A stretch of DNA of 40,290 nucleotides from assembly GCF_000006405.1 (NCBI RefSeq), contig NW_003203827.1:24961-65250 (forward strand), read 5' to 3'. This DNA comes from Perkinsus marinus ATCC 50983 (taxonomy: Eukaryota > Perkinsozoa > Perkinsida > Perkinsidae). Of the stretch, positions 11,621 to 20,087 are shown piece after piece; positions within the stretch are counted from its first letter, which is position 1, and the number at the start of each line of letters is the position of its first letter. The notes beneath the pieces are model-generated. The model searched no databases, was not told the origin of the DNA, and was given only the letters and a program-made list of their open reading frames with translations. The position numbers were made by a program, and so were the translations under genes.

Positions 11621-12683
11621 ATGGACAGTCAACAAACCTTCGCCCTGAACGATATTTTGAATGATATATGCAATCCTGATAGACCACGAAACAGGATGTA
11701 TGTGGTAACAGGCATCGCTGGCGCCGGTAAAACTTATCATTCGTTTCACTTCGGTAAAGTCGAAGTGAAACTCGGCTGTCGTGTGTTGGTCAATATGAAC
11801 TACGGCGATCTCGCGTGCAACGGAGATTTGGGTACTGTCGTATCGTTCTCGTTCGAGAATCTCGAACGTGAATGCTACGGTCGTAGCAATCGAAAGGCAT
11901 TCAAGACGTGATTCGCGCATCAATGTCCGCCTAGATCGAACGGGAATTGTAATCGGTCTATACCCTCTGAAGCAAGAGGTGATCAGGCCGGACGGGACTA
12001 CACTTTGCCACATACGCAATATAGGCATAGAGCTCGGAGCAGCAGTAACGTGCCATAAATCGATTAGAGTCACATTGCAGTACGTGGTAGTCGATTTGAG
12101 CCCGATGATGGGTGATAGAAACATGAGCACGGCCTCAATCCACAACTCCATGGAGTCTCGTTTGGCCCAGCCATGGCTCTTCGGAGCGGTTTATACCATG
12201 CTGTCGCGTGTTGGGTCTTCGAATCGCATATACCTTAAATTTGTTGGATCGAGCAGATTCGCCAGAAAGATTTTCTTCTCTGGAAGTGCTCGACGATTTG
12301 ACAGGCTCTGTCATGAGAAAAGCCGTACATTTCTGGCGGTCAATGCGAGATTCGGCGCTCCTCGCAATATTCCCGAGGCCGCATCGTACTCATCGAATGA
12401 TGATTGGAATCAAGAGCTGACAGCCTTGATGAAGAACGTATCGGATGAAGTGAAACAGACTGGTGAAGAACTCTCGAATAAAGCTGTCAACTTCATGATC
12501 AACGCGAGTGCCGCGGGGTTCTTCGCTCAAGATGGGGAATCAGGGAACGGAGAGACAAGCTCAGCTTATGATGCGATGTCAAGGGCTCGGAGAGATTCCT
12601 TCATCGACATGGCTCGCAACAACAACGAGGCATGCCGTGAGCTTCTCACCAGTCATCCCCGCTCGGCAGTGCCAATGATTTGA
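11621..12683 (+). pseudogene. PIF1-like (possibly Helitron) helicase remnant
   Basis: The first ORF (11621-11911) starts with a Walker A motif, YVVTGIAGAGKT, then jumps directly to GCRVLVNMNYGDLACNGDLG, the late PIF1 segment before motif V. The central helicase motifs are therefore deleted. The junction coincides with an 11-bp inverted repeat with a 7-nt loop around 11744-11772. A shifted frame (11868-12683) carries ELGAAVTCHKSIRVTLQYVV and AVYTMLSRVGSSNRIYLKF, the PIF1/RecD motif V-VI region. PIF1 helicases of this kind are common in Helitrons, but no Rep domain is visible, so the source element is uncertain. With the core missing it cannot be an active helicase. Confidence 0.65.
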
Positions 12684-12686
12684 CGT

Positions 12687-13190
12687 ATGCGGGAGTACGA
12701 GCAAGGTGGCAACAGTGAAAATCATGATAATGATATTAGTTCGCCACGAAGTTGTACTGCCCCATCCGTGGTGATATCATCGTCTGAGAATCGCGAACCA
12801 ATGCCATTCGACATACCAGACGTTTACGACACGTCTTCGCATACTCAAAACAACTCTGAAACCCCCCAACAAACTGTTGATGGATCATTCGTTTTCGTCG
12901 GAGCGGAAACAGACCCTGATAAAAGCGGAAACGGTGATTGCGATACAGATTGGCAAGCTGGATCAGAGTCTGAACCCGACTCGGATAGTGAGTCTTCGGC
13001 AGATGAGACTTGCTCAGTGGATGAAAACGATCTTGCGAATGCTCCCAATACAACAATAGACCCGAAGCATGACGATGCTAGGTGGGATGATGAGGCTTAT
13101 TATACCATGGTTGGCGATATCGAATCCGTAGTCGAGAGGTACATATCCCGTAAACCATGCCTGTATCGGTCTAAGAGCAAGTCGGAGTAA
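12687..13190 (+). CDS. Acidic low-complexity ORF, same frame as the helicase remnant
   Basis: A 167-residue product rich in Asp, Glu, Ser and Asn (for example ESEPDSDSESSADE). It is in the same frame as the preceding helicase segment, separated only by the TGA at 12681-12683, so it was probably the C-terminal tail of that protein or is read after stop readthrough. No known domain. It ends 10 bp before the LINE fragment on the other strand. Confidence 0.4.
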   Translation: MREYEQGGNSENHDNDISSPRSCTAPSVVISSSENREPMPFDIPDVYDTSSHTQNNSETPQQTVDGSFVFVGAETDPDKSGNGDCDTDWQAGSESEPDSDSESSADETCSVDENDLANAPNTTIDPKHDDARWDDEAYYTMVGDIESVVERYISRKPCLYRSKSKSE

Positions 13191-13199
13191 AGGAATCGG

Positions 13200-14101
13200 C
13201 TAGTTCTGTGTTGTATGCCTGATAACTTGGCGCACCGCGTCCTTTAGACGCCTCTGTAGCTGTCCTGCTCTTGTTTCTAACTCCTCCGCATCCCTTATCT
13301 CCGTTCCCGAGTTGCACTTGTCTACTTGCTCTATGAACTTCTCCCAGTTCGTTCTCTTGAGATTTCGCCTTCCTTTCGCCGTGCGCCCATCCTGCCTGTC
13401 TCCCCTTCCGTCCCCCGGTGGTGCGAGACTGAGCCCAAGGGCTTCATGGTCGCAGGGAACGGCGAGGCCCATGACATCCGCCCCTTTTGCGCAGCATTCC
13501 GCGAGGCTTTCCCCCAAGAAGTTGCCGTCTATGGCGGAGCCCCATCTAGTATTGCGGAAGGTGTCGCGTCCCACATTGACGTTCACACATCTCAGGTTCT
13601 CCGAGTCAGCCCACCTGTCTATCTCGGCACCCCTTCTCCAGGACTCTCTGTCGTACTGGTTCCGGTGCTGTCTGCTCGGCGCTCTGGAGCACCAGCTGCC
13701 GGATTGAGCGTTAGGGTCCCCTCCCACTAGTGACCAGGGCCCCCCTTTGACTCTGCCCAGTACCTGTTCGAGTGCCTTGTCCCTCCCCAGGTAAAGGGAT
13801 GTGAGCTTAATCCATCGTCCCCAACCCGGTGGTCTGACCTCAGCTGTGACGTGGTCCTCCGCTGCTGTGCCAACCTTGTAGCCTACAAGTTGTAGGGGAC
13901 TCCCTGAGCAATCAGTATAGCCGCCCGCGGCCTTCTGGCGTTGGGGTCTCTCACGATGTCATAGGCCCCGCACCGCACTGGAGTTCCGGCTGGCGGTTCC
14001 TGTATAAGCACCGCTAACACGCCGGCTCTCTGAAACTCCTCCACGGCGATTGCCAGGGCTCCTGGCGACCTCATTATGTTTATGCAGCCCACCCTCATCA
14101 T
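13200..14101 (-). pseudogene. LINE ORF2 start: apurinic-type endonuclease domain (truncated)
   Basis: The endonuclease of non-LTR retrotransposons nicks target DNA. The ORF opens with MRVGCINIMRSPGALAIAVEE and LAVLIQEPPAG (the catalytic Glu region), continues with SLVGGDPNAQSGSW (Asp-x-Asn type motif) and RGAEIDRWADSENLRCVNV, then WGSAIDGNFL. This order is typical of R1/TRAS/Jockey-like LINEs. The frame is interrupted once, by the 14-bp insertion at 13876-13895; otherwise it reads through. It ends at 13200 before any reverse transcriptase, so the 3' two thirds of the LINE are gone. Confidence 0.75.
13876..13895. repeat. Inverted-triplication site (hexamer ttgtag), in LINE endonuclease
   Basis: ttgtag, c, ctacaa, g, ttgtag. 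Flank rule obeyed. Without the 14 bp the two halves of the endonuclease share one frame. Confidence 0.9.
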
Positions 14102-14141
14102 CCCCCTCGAAGAGCCCTGCTCGCCTGGCCCTTGTGGGCCA

Positions 14142-14161
14142 CCTGCCGGGCAGGTCCTGCC
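14142..14161. repeat. Inverted-triplication site (hexamer cctgcc)
   Basis: cctgcc, g, ggcagg, t, cctgcc. Flank rule obeyed. Falls in the short spacer between LINE ORF1 and ORF2. Confidence 0.85.
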
Positions 14162-14691
14162 CGCCCTTGCCCTGAATCAGGCCCGGACATTTATCTCTGG
14201 TGCCCTGCCCGGTTGCTCAAGCTCGTTCGCTGGCCCGCCGGCCTCACGAATAGCTCTCCCCGCGTCACATTTCATGTATTTCATAGAGCCATGCCCTTTG
14301 CATTTGCAGTGTCCACAGGTCCTTTGCGATGCCGGCAGGTTCCTCAGTGTGAAGTCCCTCTGTTGATGCCCAACCTGACCACACCACGCGCATCTCTCTG
14401 GTCTGTCCCCACAGCCCTCGCTTTCCGGGTGCCTCCCACCACAGACAAAACACACCCTGGTGTAGTAATGTGGTCTAACCCTCACCCTGGTGGCCCCGAT
14501 ATACAGGGCGTCCTTCGTACCTCCCTTCCCTAGGAACCTATTGGCAACCGCCTCTTCCATTTTGACGATGGCCGTGGCACTGATCGGCTCCCCTTGCTCA
14601 TCTTTCTTCGTCCATATTTTCACAATTTCCCATGGGACCTCCTCTGGAATCCCGTTCCTTCTAACGATCTCTCTCCTCAAGCCTTGCTCAC

Positions 14692-14711
14692 TGGCAACTT
14701 GCCAGTGGCAA
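14692..14711. repeat. Inverted-triplication site (hexamer tggcaa), in LINE ORF1
   Basis: tggcaa, c, ttgcca, g, tggcaa. Flank rule obeyed. Breaks the ORF1 frame upstream of the zinc-knuckle part. Confidence 0.9.
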
Positions 14712-14781
14712 GAGCGAGCGGAATGTCCGAAATGGAGAGCTCGCATGACTTTTGGGCCAGCTCTTTTGCCGACAGCCCTAG

Positions 14782-14801
14782 TGGCGGCCCGCCACTGGCG
14801 G
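14782..14801. repeat. Inverted-triplication site (hexamer tggcgg), in LINE ORF1
   Basis: tggcgg, c, ccgcca, c, tggcgg. Flank rule obeyed. Breaks the same ORF1 frame about 90 bp from the previous site. Confidence 0.9.
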
Positions 14802-14939
14802 GGCTCTGAGAATGTCCTGTAGGCTCCCGCGATCGCCTAGTTCAATGGCCAACCCAAACGAGGTTCTCCACATCCCAAGGATCTTCCATTGCGCTCCTTC
14901 CTCCCAGAGAGCCGTTTCCCGCATCTTTTTGAGGCAGGT

Positions 14940-14986
14940 GTTGTAGTCCTCGACGAGGACTACAACACGACGAGGACTCCTCGTCG
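14940..14986. repeat. Compound palindromic insertion in LINE ORF1
   Basis: Two linked one-base-centre palindromes: arms of 13 bp (14940-14952 and 14954-14966) and of 9 bp (14968-14976 and 14978-14986). About 31 bp exceed the length that keeps ORF1 in frame. Looks like a repeated or nested event of the same type. Confidence 0.7.
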
Positions 14987-15070
14987 TTGAGGTTCGGCCA
15001 CCTTCTCCCCTCTGGGATCCCCTGAAGCCTGCTGGAGAGGGTGATGACCAGCAGATGTTTGGGGCTACCC

Positions 15071-15090
15071 CTCTGACTCAGAGGCTCTGA
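15071..15090. repeat. Inverted-triplication site (hexamer ctctga), LINE ORF1 N-terminus
   Basis: ctctga, c, tcagag, g, ctctga. Flank rule obeyed. Confidence 0.85.
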
Positions 15091-15340
15091 GGGGCACCTG
15101 AGCGCTTCCTCTGTCTGCTCCGGTTTTTGCGATCCACTTGTGTCCAACCAGCTCCTTCTACCTGTTGCGAATCGCGATTCGCTGCCCTGGACTCGACCCT
15201 CCTCTGGCTGGGTTGTCCGGGCGGCCTCCTTGCTGCCCCGTCAATGGGAACTAACCTTCCGCCACCATGGCATGGTGGCGGACTTGTAGGTCAGCCATAA
15301 GTCCACTCTAACCGTGCGCACGTCTGCGAGACACGTGCAT

Positions 15341-15390
15341 CCGCGTGACGTGACGTCCGCAGTGACGTGACGTTCGCAGTGACGTGACGT
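15341..15390. repeat. 17-bp minisatellite, three units (copy A)
   Basis: Units of ccgcagtgacgtgacgt (the first 16 bp, lacking the central a). The paralogous array at 32849-32932 has five units. Each unit carries the repeated tgacgt motif. Confidence 0.85.
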
Positions 15391-15400
15391 TTTTTCCTGC

Positions 15401-15405
15401 CTCGC
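15401..15405. repeat. Target-site duplication, left (ctcgc)
   Basis: The five bases immediately before the 5' LTR of element A are repeated immediately after its 3' LTR at 20220-20224. Copy B has a single ctcgc at the empty site. Confidence 0.92.
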
Positions 15406-15537
15406 TGTTAAGGTTCGCCCGCCCTGTTATAGCTGTAGCTTATCGATTACGCTATTTGGTGCAATGAGCAACCATAGTTATTATGCAACCCTCTCAAGCT
15501 GTTACCTATTGCGTTCCATATGGCTAGTAACTTAACA
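15406..15537 (+). repeat. 5' LTR of element A
   Basis: 132 bp, identical by eye to 20088-20219. Its last 18 bp contain an ATG (15520-15522) in the frame that, without the 14-bp insertion at 15544-15563, leads into Gag. Confidence 0.93.
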
Positions 15538-15543
15538 AGTGGT

Positions 15544-15563
15544 GAAGAAGTTCTTCAGAAGAA
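15544..15563. repeat. Inverted-triplication site (hexamer gaagaa), element A Gag start
   Basis: gaagaa, g, ttcttc, a, gaagaa. Flank rule obeyed. Seven bp after the 5' LTR; it separates the LTR-borne Gag start codon from the Gag frame. Confidence 0.9.
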
Positions 15564-16348
15564 CCCGTGCTTCAAGAACCCTTTGCCCCACTGCTGCAAG
15601 CTCTGCAATTACGTGATCCTTCAGACCTTGAATTTGTCACTGCTGCCGACGTTACCTCAGCATTGCCACGTGAGGCCACACTTCAACAGAAGGTGGACTT
15701 ACTACGCCTCCTTAAGCAAGCCCATCACTCACAGCGTGCATTAAGCTCAGTTGCCTCTGTGTCCGGTAGCTCCCCTTCTGTTATGCTCGACGCCGCTCTG
15801 GACAACGATGATGAAGATGGTAGAGCTCTTGCTGGTGTCCTTCGACTTCAACCCCCAGATTCGGCTAAGTGGAAAGGCTCCTCTGATCTACGCCCAGCGA
15901 AAGCCTTCTTATATAAGGTTGCAGCCGCTGCTCGCCTTACCGCTTTATCTGAGATCAACACGTGGAGGTTTCTCACGCAAGTATGCCTACAAGAGCGCCA
16001 TACCAGAGAGCTACTAAGCTATCTAGAGGCTAATCATGGTGCTGGACTATCGATTGCCGATAAACTAAGGTTCACCGAACTATGGTTTAACCATCGCTGG
16101 AACATTACCAACAGTGTGGATCGAGTTTACCAGGAACTGGAGGCCATCAAGGTCAACGACTTCACTGATACAGAAACTCTACACAGCAGGCTTCTTAGCG
16201 CTCAGCAAGATGCGTCCTATCTAGGACATACCATTCCTCCGTCGACACTAAGGAGATCATTCCTAAAGGCCTTACCTGATGCTCTAAAAGCACCTCTGCT
16301 ACAGGTTATACCGAGCCCGGACGCCCCCTTGAACGACTTGGTGAACTG

Positions 16349-17578
16349 GTGTGTGGCGACGGAACAAAATGCCCCAAAAAGGCGGGGTTACAGACACCAA
16401 ACGCAGGGTATCCCCCGTTATGTCGATTGTTTACACAGGGACGGTGCCACTTTGGAGCTCAGTGCAAGTTCTCTCACGAAACCACAAGACCAACTGTTGC
16501 GCCGATCAGCGAGCTATGCCGCAATTATCAAGCTGGACGATGTGTCCTTGGAGAGCGATGCCGCTACCAGCACACCACAGGTGAGCACCCTAAAGAGCAG
16601 CTCAAGGAGGATACTAATCCGCCTACCTTATCTCCAGAGCCCAAGAATGCGTTAGGTGGTCTACACTCTACTGCCGGTAATCCCACTATACAAGTCACCT
16701 TCGACAACCACCCATCAACACCATTCAACGCCATTATCGACACTGGGTGTACAGACAGTATTGTCGCAGACTGGGTACTGTACCAGTTACATATGACGCC
16801 GACGCCACTAGATGTGCCTTACAGTGCCCGCTTACTAAATGGTGATAATGTAATTTATAAAGAATCGGTTGACTTATCTTGGGCCTTCGATTGGGAAGCG
16901 AACATGAAGAGGCTCTCAACATTTCTGGTATCTGCCAGTCTACCTTCGGGTTTGGCTGCTATATTTGGCCTCGACATCCAGAAGGAGCATAACTTCTTCT
17001 TCCATCCAGGTCGCTCTGAGATAGTCATTGACCAGCCCCAATGCCAACATATCTATGAGCCACCTGTCGACAAACTCAAGGTCTCCCATGCACTATTAAC
17101 CCCTTGCACTGCATCATTGGATCTATGTACCAACCCAATTAGAATCGCCGACACTAAGTCGTTTTTTATCGAAGTTAGTGCCGATGATGATGACCCTACG
17201 AGGAAGGTTTTTACTGTGGATATTAAAAGTGAGGCAATGCCAGCGGTGGGACAGAAGAAGCGGAGAACCCGTAAGCAGCACCCGCTCAACAAGCCCGACC
17301 CTGCAGACCCTGGGCTGTATGAGGAAACCAAGCAGAGGTTAACCAACCTCGTTGATACTGGACGCCTGGCACTCACAGTGGAGGATGGAGACTATGGTTA
17401 CCTGGCTACTACATACTACGGGGTTAGAGGAGCAAAAAGGGCACGACCAGTCTTCCCCTTAACATTGCTGAATGCCGCCATTAAGCCCTTGTTGGTTGAT
17501 TGCCCTTCACTGCAAGAGTCACTCCCGACGGGAGTCTCCCGTCTATTTTGGATGCAAGCAGAGGTCTTGCTAGGTTAA
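16349..17578 (+). CDS. Element A: CCCH zinc fingers, protease and start of reverse transcriptase
   Basis: Reached by a -1 shift from Gag. Two tandem CCCH fingers (Cys25-x7-Cys33-x5-Cys39-x3-His43 and Cys57-x7-Cys65-x5-Cys71-x3-His75, counting from 16349) replace the usual CCHC knuckles. The aspartic protease active site IIDTGCTDSIV follows at Asp131. The reverse transcriptase opens with RGAKRARPVFPLTLLNAAIK. The frame is lost at the 14-bp insertion 17522-17541 and ends at a TAA, while the catalytic domain continues in the next frame. Confidence 0.85.
   Translation: MCGDGTKCPKKAGLQTPNAGYPPLCRLFTQGRCHFGAQCKFSHETTRPTVAPISELCRNYQAGRCVLGERCRYQHTTGEHPKEQLKEDTNPPTLSPEPKNALGGLHSTAGNPTIQVTFDNHPSTPFNAIIDTGCTDSIVADWVLYQLHMTPTPLDVPYSARLLNGDNVIYKESVDLSWAFDWEANMKRLSTFLVSASLPSGLAAIFGLDIQKEHNFFFHPGRSEIVIDQPQCQHIYEPPVDKLKVSHALLTPCTASLDLCTNPIRIADTKSFFIEVSADDDDPTRKVFTVDIKSEAMPAVGQKKRRTRKQHPLNKPDPADPGLYEETKQRLTNLVDTGRLALTVEDGDYGYLATTYYGVRGAKRARPVFPLTLLNAAIKPLLVDCPSLQESLPTGVSRLFWMQAEVLLG
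16373..16379 (+). promoter_or_regulatory. Candidate -1 ribosomal frameshift heptamer (C CCA AAA)
   Basis: In the Gag frame the codons read gcC CCA AAA, a canonical X XXY YYZ arrangement. A -1 slip here moves from the Gag frame into the CCCH/protease frame, exactly the shift needed, and it lies 48 bp before the first zinc-finger cysteine. No downstream pseudoknot was worked out, so function is inferred from position and pattern only. Confidence 0.55.
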
Positions 17579-18678
17579 GCCTCATCGATGTCAGTGACGC
17601 ATTCATGAGGATCCACTGTGGGCCAAACCTGCAACGACTCCTGTGTGTATGGACTGATGGTGTACCGTATTCGTTCAGGGCAGTACCGTACGGCGCATCC
17701 TTCAGTCCATGGTGCCTCATCACTTGTATGAATTACCTTTGCAGTTCCCCACTCCTCGGCAAGTCCATCAGATTTTATATGGATGATGTAATCACCGAAC
17801 AACCTGATGAAGTACGACAACTTTTTGCAGCTCACGGATTCCCCACTACCTTAGCTGACACCAACAATTCGGACATCACCCCCTATTTGGGTATCGAAAC
17901 GGTGAATTATGGCAATGGTGTTCGTTATAGTGGCCGTGGTTGGCAGCAGTTTATCGACTTCAAACTCACTGGTAACCCTACTCTACGTGATGGTCTATCC
18001 TTGCTTGGCAAGGTGATGAGCTTGCCTGATTTTTTACCCTTATTCTTTTTACCAATACGTAACCTTCTACAATCTGCTATAGCACGTACTAAGCACGTGT
18101 TCGGCCTTACATGGGATTCTCCTATGCCTGAAGCATTGAGTAAACTACTCCATGCGTTTCACCAGCAATATAAGCTGGAAAAGCTACCGTTACTCAGCAG
18201 GAAAATCGATTCTGATGACGAGATCCATATCTACAGTGATGCTGGCGCTTATTGTGGCTGCTTTCGTGTCTATCAGAAACAGTCAGAGATCCTCCGGGGA
18301 CAGCACACATTCACCACAAGCGAGCTATCCTTACATATTAACTGTAAGGAATTCCATATGGTTCTATTGGCCTTACAACGTATTGTCCTCCTCGAAGGCC
18401 GCTTACGGAGACCGTTCGTGCACGTGACCTTGCATATCGATAGCCGGACTGTCTTGGCGGTCCTGCGTAATCGGCGCACGCGTGTGGGCCCTGTGCAACC
18501 ATATATGGACAAGACATTGAATTTGATTCAAGAACTACTTGGTGAACGCCTCTCTATGCTGGAACTGGTATATGTACCTACGGACGAGAACCCTGCCGAC
18601 GCTGGGACTCGGAACGACCTTCACAAGGAGCTCACAAAGTGGCGAGATAATTTCGAAGTTGTAGGCTACAACTTGTAG
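17500..18678 (+). CDS. Element A: reverse transcriptase catalytic part and RNase H
   Basis: Reverse transcriptase motif A is SLIDVSDAFMRI, motif B region VPYGASFSPWCL, and motif C FYMDDVI. RNase H shows IHIYSDAGAYCGCF (first Asp), LHINCKEFHMVLLAL (Glu), LHIDSRTVLAVL (second Asp) and NPADAGTR. The upstream end of this ORF is an artefact of the insertion at 17522-17541. The downstream TAG (18676-18678) is created by the insertion at 18659-18678. Taking out both 14-mers places this segment in one frame with the protease and with the integrase. Confidence 0.85.
   Translation: MPFTARVTPDGSLPSILDASRGLARLSLIDVSDAFMRIHCGPNLQRLLCVWTDGVPYSFRAVPYGASFSPWCLITCMNYLCSSPLLGKSIRFYMDDVITEQPDEVRQLFAAHGFPTTLADTNNSDITPYLGIETVNYGNGVRYSGRGWQQFIDFKLTGNPTLRDGLSLLGKVMSLPDFLPLFFLPIRNLLQSAIARTKHVFGLTWDSPMPEALSKLLHAFHQQYKLEKLPLLSRKIDSDDEIHIYSDAGAYCGCFRVYQKQSEILRGQHTFTTSELSLHINCKEFHMVLLALQRIVLLEGRLRRPFVHVTLHIDSRTVLAVLRNRRTRVGPVQPYMDKTLNLIQELLGERLSMLELVYVPTDENPADAGTRNDLHKELTKWRDNFEVVGYNL
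17522..17541. repeat. Inverted-triplication site (hexamer ctcccg), element A pol
   Basis: ctcccg, a, cgggag, t, ctcccg. Flank rule obeyed. Splits the reverse transcriptase between its fingers and motif A. Confidence 0.92.
18659..18678. repeat. Inverted-triplication site (hexamer ttgtag), element A pol
   Basis: ttgtag, g, ctacaa, c, ttgtag. Flank rule obeyed. Creates the TAG that ends the RNase H ORF and separates it from integrase. Confidence 0.92.
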
Positions 18679-18722
18679 CTTCTGGGAAAGATGACTCTGA
18701 GCCCACTGTCCAAGCAGTCCAC

Positions 18723-19919
18723 GTGTGCTCCCCTATAACAACCCCTACTAAGAGGCCCAGACATATAGCGTTCACGGACGCTGACGCTTTCATAAGCCCG
18801 CCTAAGCGTCGTCGTATTTCGTCGAAGCTCCCTCACCACTTCACCTCTGAAGTGCTACAGGATAACTGCCAAGAACGACACACTCTACTCCAAAAAGGAC
18901 TTATAGATGAGGATGATGACGGTGTGGCGCACCTACCGAACTCAGCTCGACTTTATGTTCCACCGGCATTCCGTTCCGACTTGATCGAACTATACCATGA
19001 GGAATACGCCCATCCATGTGGTAAGACATTGCATTCTCTACTTGCTGACAACTACTGGTGGCCGCATATGCGCAAGGAGGTCGTGACTTTCAAGTGCACG
19101 GCCTGTACTATCGGCAAGAAGTACCATGCCCCTAAAACTTGGTCTAAGCTACCGCATCCGCGCGGTAGTCTCACACACTTGGCTATAGATTTCACTGGAC
19201 CCTATGAGAATACTGCTTATCCTTATGCTGTTACCATTACATGCTTACATAGCCGGTTCTTTCGGGTATATCCTATCATTTCTCCTTCTACTATTGCTGC
19301 ATGCTCTGCGCTGGAAGATTGGGCGAGAAGCTATGGAATGTACCCACGAATAATTATGCATGACAATGATAAAGCCTTCCAGCTACAATTCACTTCTTGG
19401 TGCATGCAACGTAATATTGTGCAAGCTGCGGTACCTCTTCATGCACCTGAGTCCAACTCGGCTATTGAGCGTCACCATCGAACATTTCACGATGGGTTGA
19501 GAGCCTGTATTGCTTCTACTGGTGTACTGGATTGGACTGCCCATTACGACCGAGTCGTTAATCGCATTAACCATGCCCCTAATTCTACAACTAAAACTGC
19601 TCCTTATGATGTCTTATTCAAGGTTCAACATCATTGCCCCTTACGCAACGACTACAAGGCCTTGGACTCCTTTGTCTACCCTTTCCCGCCCGATCATTCC
19701 CCACGTTTTCAGCAAGGCTCGGTTGTGGCGCGCAGATCGGAGAGAGCTGGCAAGTTGGATCCTGCATATGAAGGCCATTATGAGGTTCTAGAGGAAGTTA
19801 GACCCGATGTCTTCTCTATCCGGCGTATTGGTGGTACTGGTGTCAACTCTGTCCCTATACAACTCAAAGCAGATCGCCTTAAACTATTACCAGGGTTGCC
19901 TAGAGTACAGAAATCCTAG
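18723..19919 (+). CDS. Element A: integrase
   Basis: Zinc-binding HHCC (HEEYAH with Hx4H, then CTAC) is followed by the DDE core: AIDFTGPY (Asp), IMHDNDKAF (Asp) and ESNSAIERHHRTF (Glu). The C-terminal domain contains RRSERAGKLDPAYEGHYEVL. All catalytic residues are present. The first residues (CSPITTPTKRPRHIAFTDAD) are the linker after RNase H; the ATG used by ORF finding is probably not a natural start, because the polyprotein was one frame before the insertion at 18659. Confidence 0.88.
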   Translation: MCSPITTPTKRPRHIAFTDADAFISPPKRRRISSKLPHHFTSEVLQDNCQERHTLLQKGLIDEDDDGVAHLPNSARLYVPPAFRSDLIELYHEEYAHPCGKTLHSLLADNYWWPHMRKEVVTFKCTACTIGKKYHAPKTWSKLPHPRGSLTHLAIDFTGPYENTAYPYAVTITCLHSRFFRVYPIISPSTIAACSALEDWARSYGMYPRIIMHDNDKAFQLQFTSWCMQRNIVQAAVPLHAPESNSAIERHHRTFHDGLRACIASTGVLDWTAHYDRVVNRINHAPNSTTKTAPYDVLFKVQHHCPLRNDYKALDSFVYPFPPDHSPRFQQGSVVARRSERAGKLDPAYEGHYEVLEEVRPDVFSIRRIGGTGVNSVPIQLKADRLKLLPGLPRVQKS

Positions 19920-20070
19920 TATGCGCATTACCTATCACATCCTACTCAGCGAGCATTACTCACTGCTTTAGGCTGTTGATACTATTTCATTGGGTTGCAG
20001 TATTATCTCGCTAATCTCTTATTCTTGAATCTCCGTCCTTCCCTTTTTTTTTCTTCTTTTCTGGTTCTCG

Positions 20071-20087
20071 AGGGGGGGGGGGGCAAG
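20071..20087 (+). promoter_or_regulatory. Polypurine tract of element A
   Basis: A run of a followed by twelve g and then caag ends immediately before the TG of the 3' LTR. This is the position and composition expected for the plus-strand primer. Confidence 0.8.

Larger units (their letters stand above)
14177..15147 (-). pseudogene. LINE ORF1 with zinc knuckles
   Basis: ORF1 of R1-like LINEs is a Gag-like RNA-binding protein. The C-terminal part (14746-14177) has CFVCGGRHPESEGC, CAWCGQVGHQQRDF (last Cys replaced by Phe) and a third Cys-rich knuckle around CGHCKCKGHG. The N-terminal part reads 15147-14842 in pieces. Insertions at 14692-14711 and 14782-14801, plus a compound insertion at 14940-14986, account for its frame breaks; another simple one lies at 15071-15090. 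ORF2 starts about 75 bp downstream of its stop. Confidence 0.7.
15520..16655 (+). pseudogene. Gag of element A
   Basis: The likely ancestral start is the ATG at 15520 inside the 5' LTR (MASNLTSGEE). The 14-bp insertion at 15544-15563 shifts the frame, and the main Gag frame then runs from 15567 onward. The product is a helical capsid-like protein (WRFLTQVCLQERHTRELLSY, LRFTELWFNHRWN, DTETLHSRLLSAQQDASYLG, LRRSFLKALPDALKAP) without CCHC knuckles. After the slippery site at 16373-16379 the frame no longer encodes family features; the zinc fingers lie in the -1 frame. Confidence 0.75.

Noticed and set aside
11744-11772. Helicase foldback as another inverted-triplication site
   Set aside because: Arms are 11 bp with a 7-nt loop and there is no third copy; it is a deletion or inversion junction of a different kind.
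15241-15275. Palindrome around ccaccatggcatggtgg as a further site
   Set aside because: It has long arms around one base but no third copy, so it fails the pattern. It may be a compound or unrelated foldback.
17528-17541. The 14-mers as tiny introns
   Set aside because: They lack GT-AG ends, each has a different sequence, and they are shorter than any spliceosomal intron; host introns here are 41-73 nt. Removal by some other RNA process is kept as a hypothesis only.
17500-17578. A second programmed frameshift in element A between protease and reverse transcriptase
   Set aside because: No slippery heptamer is present in the overlap, and the 14-bp inverted-triplication site explains the shift exactly.
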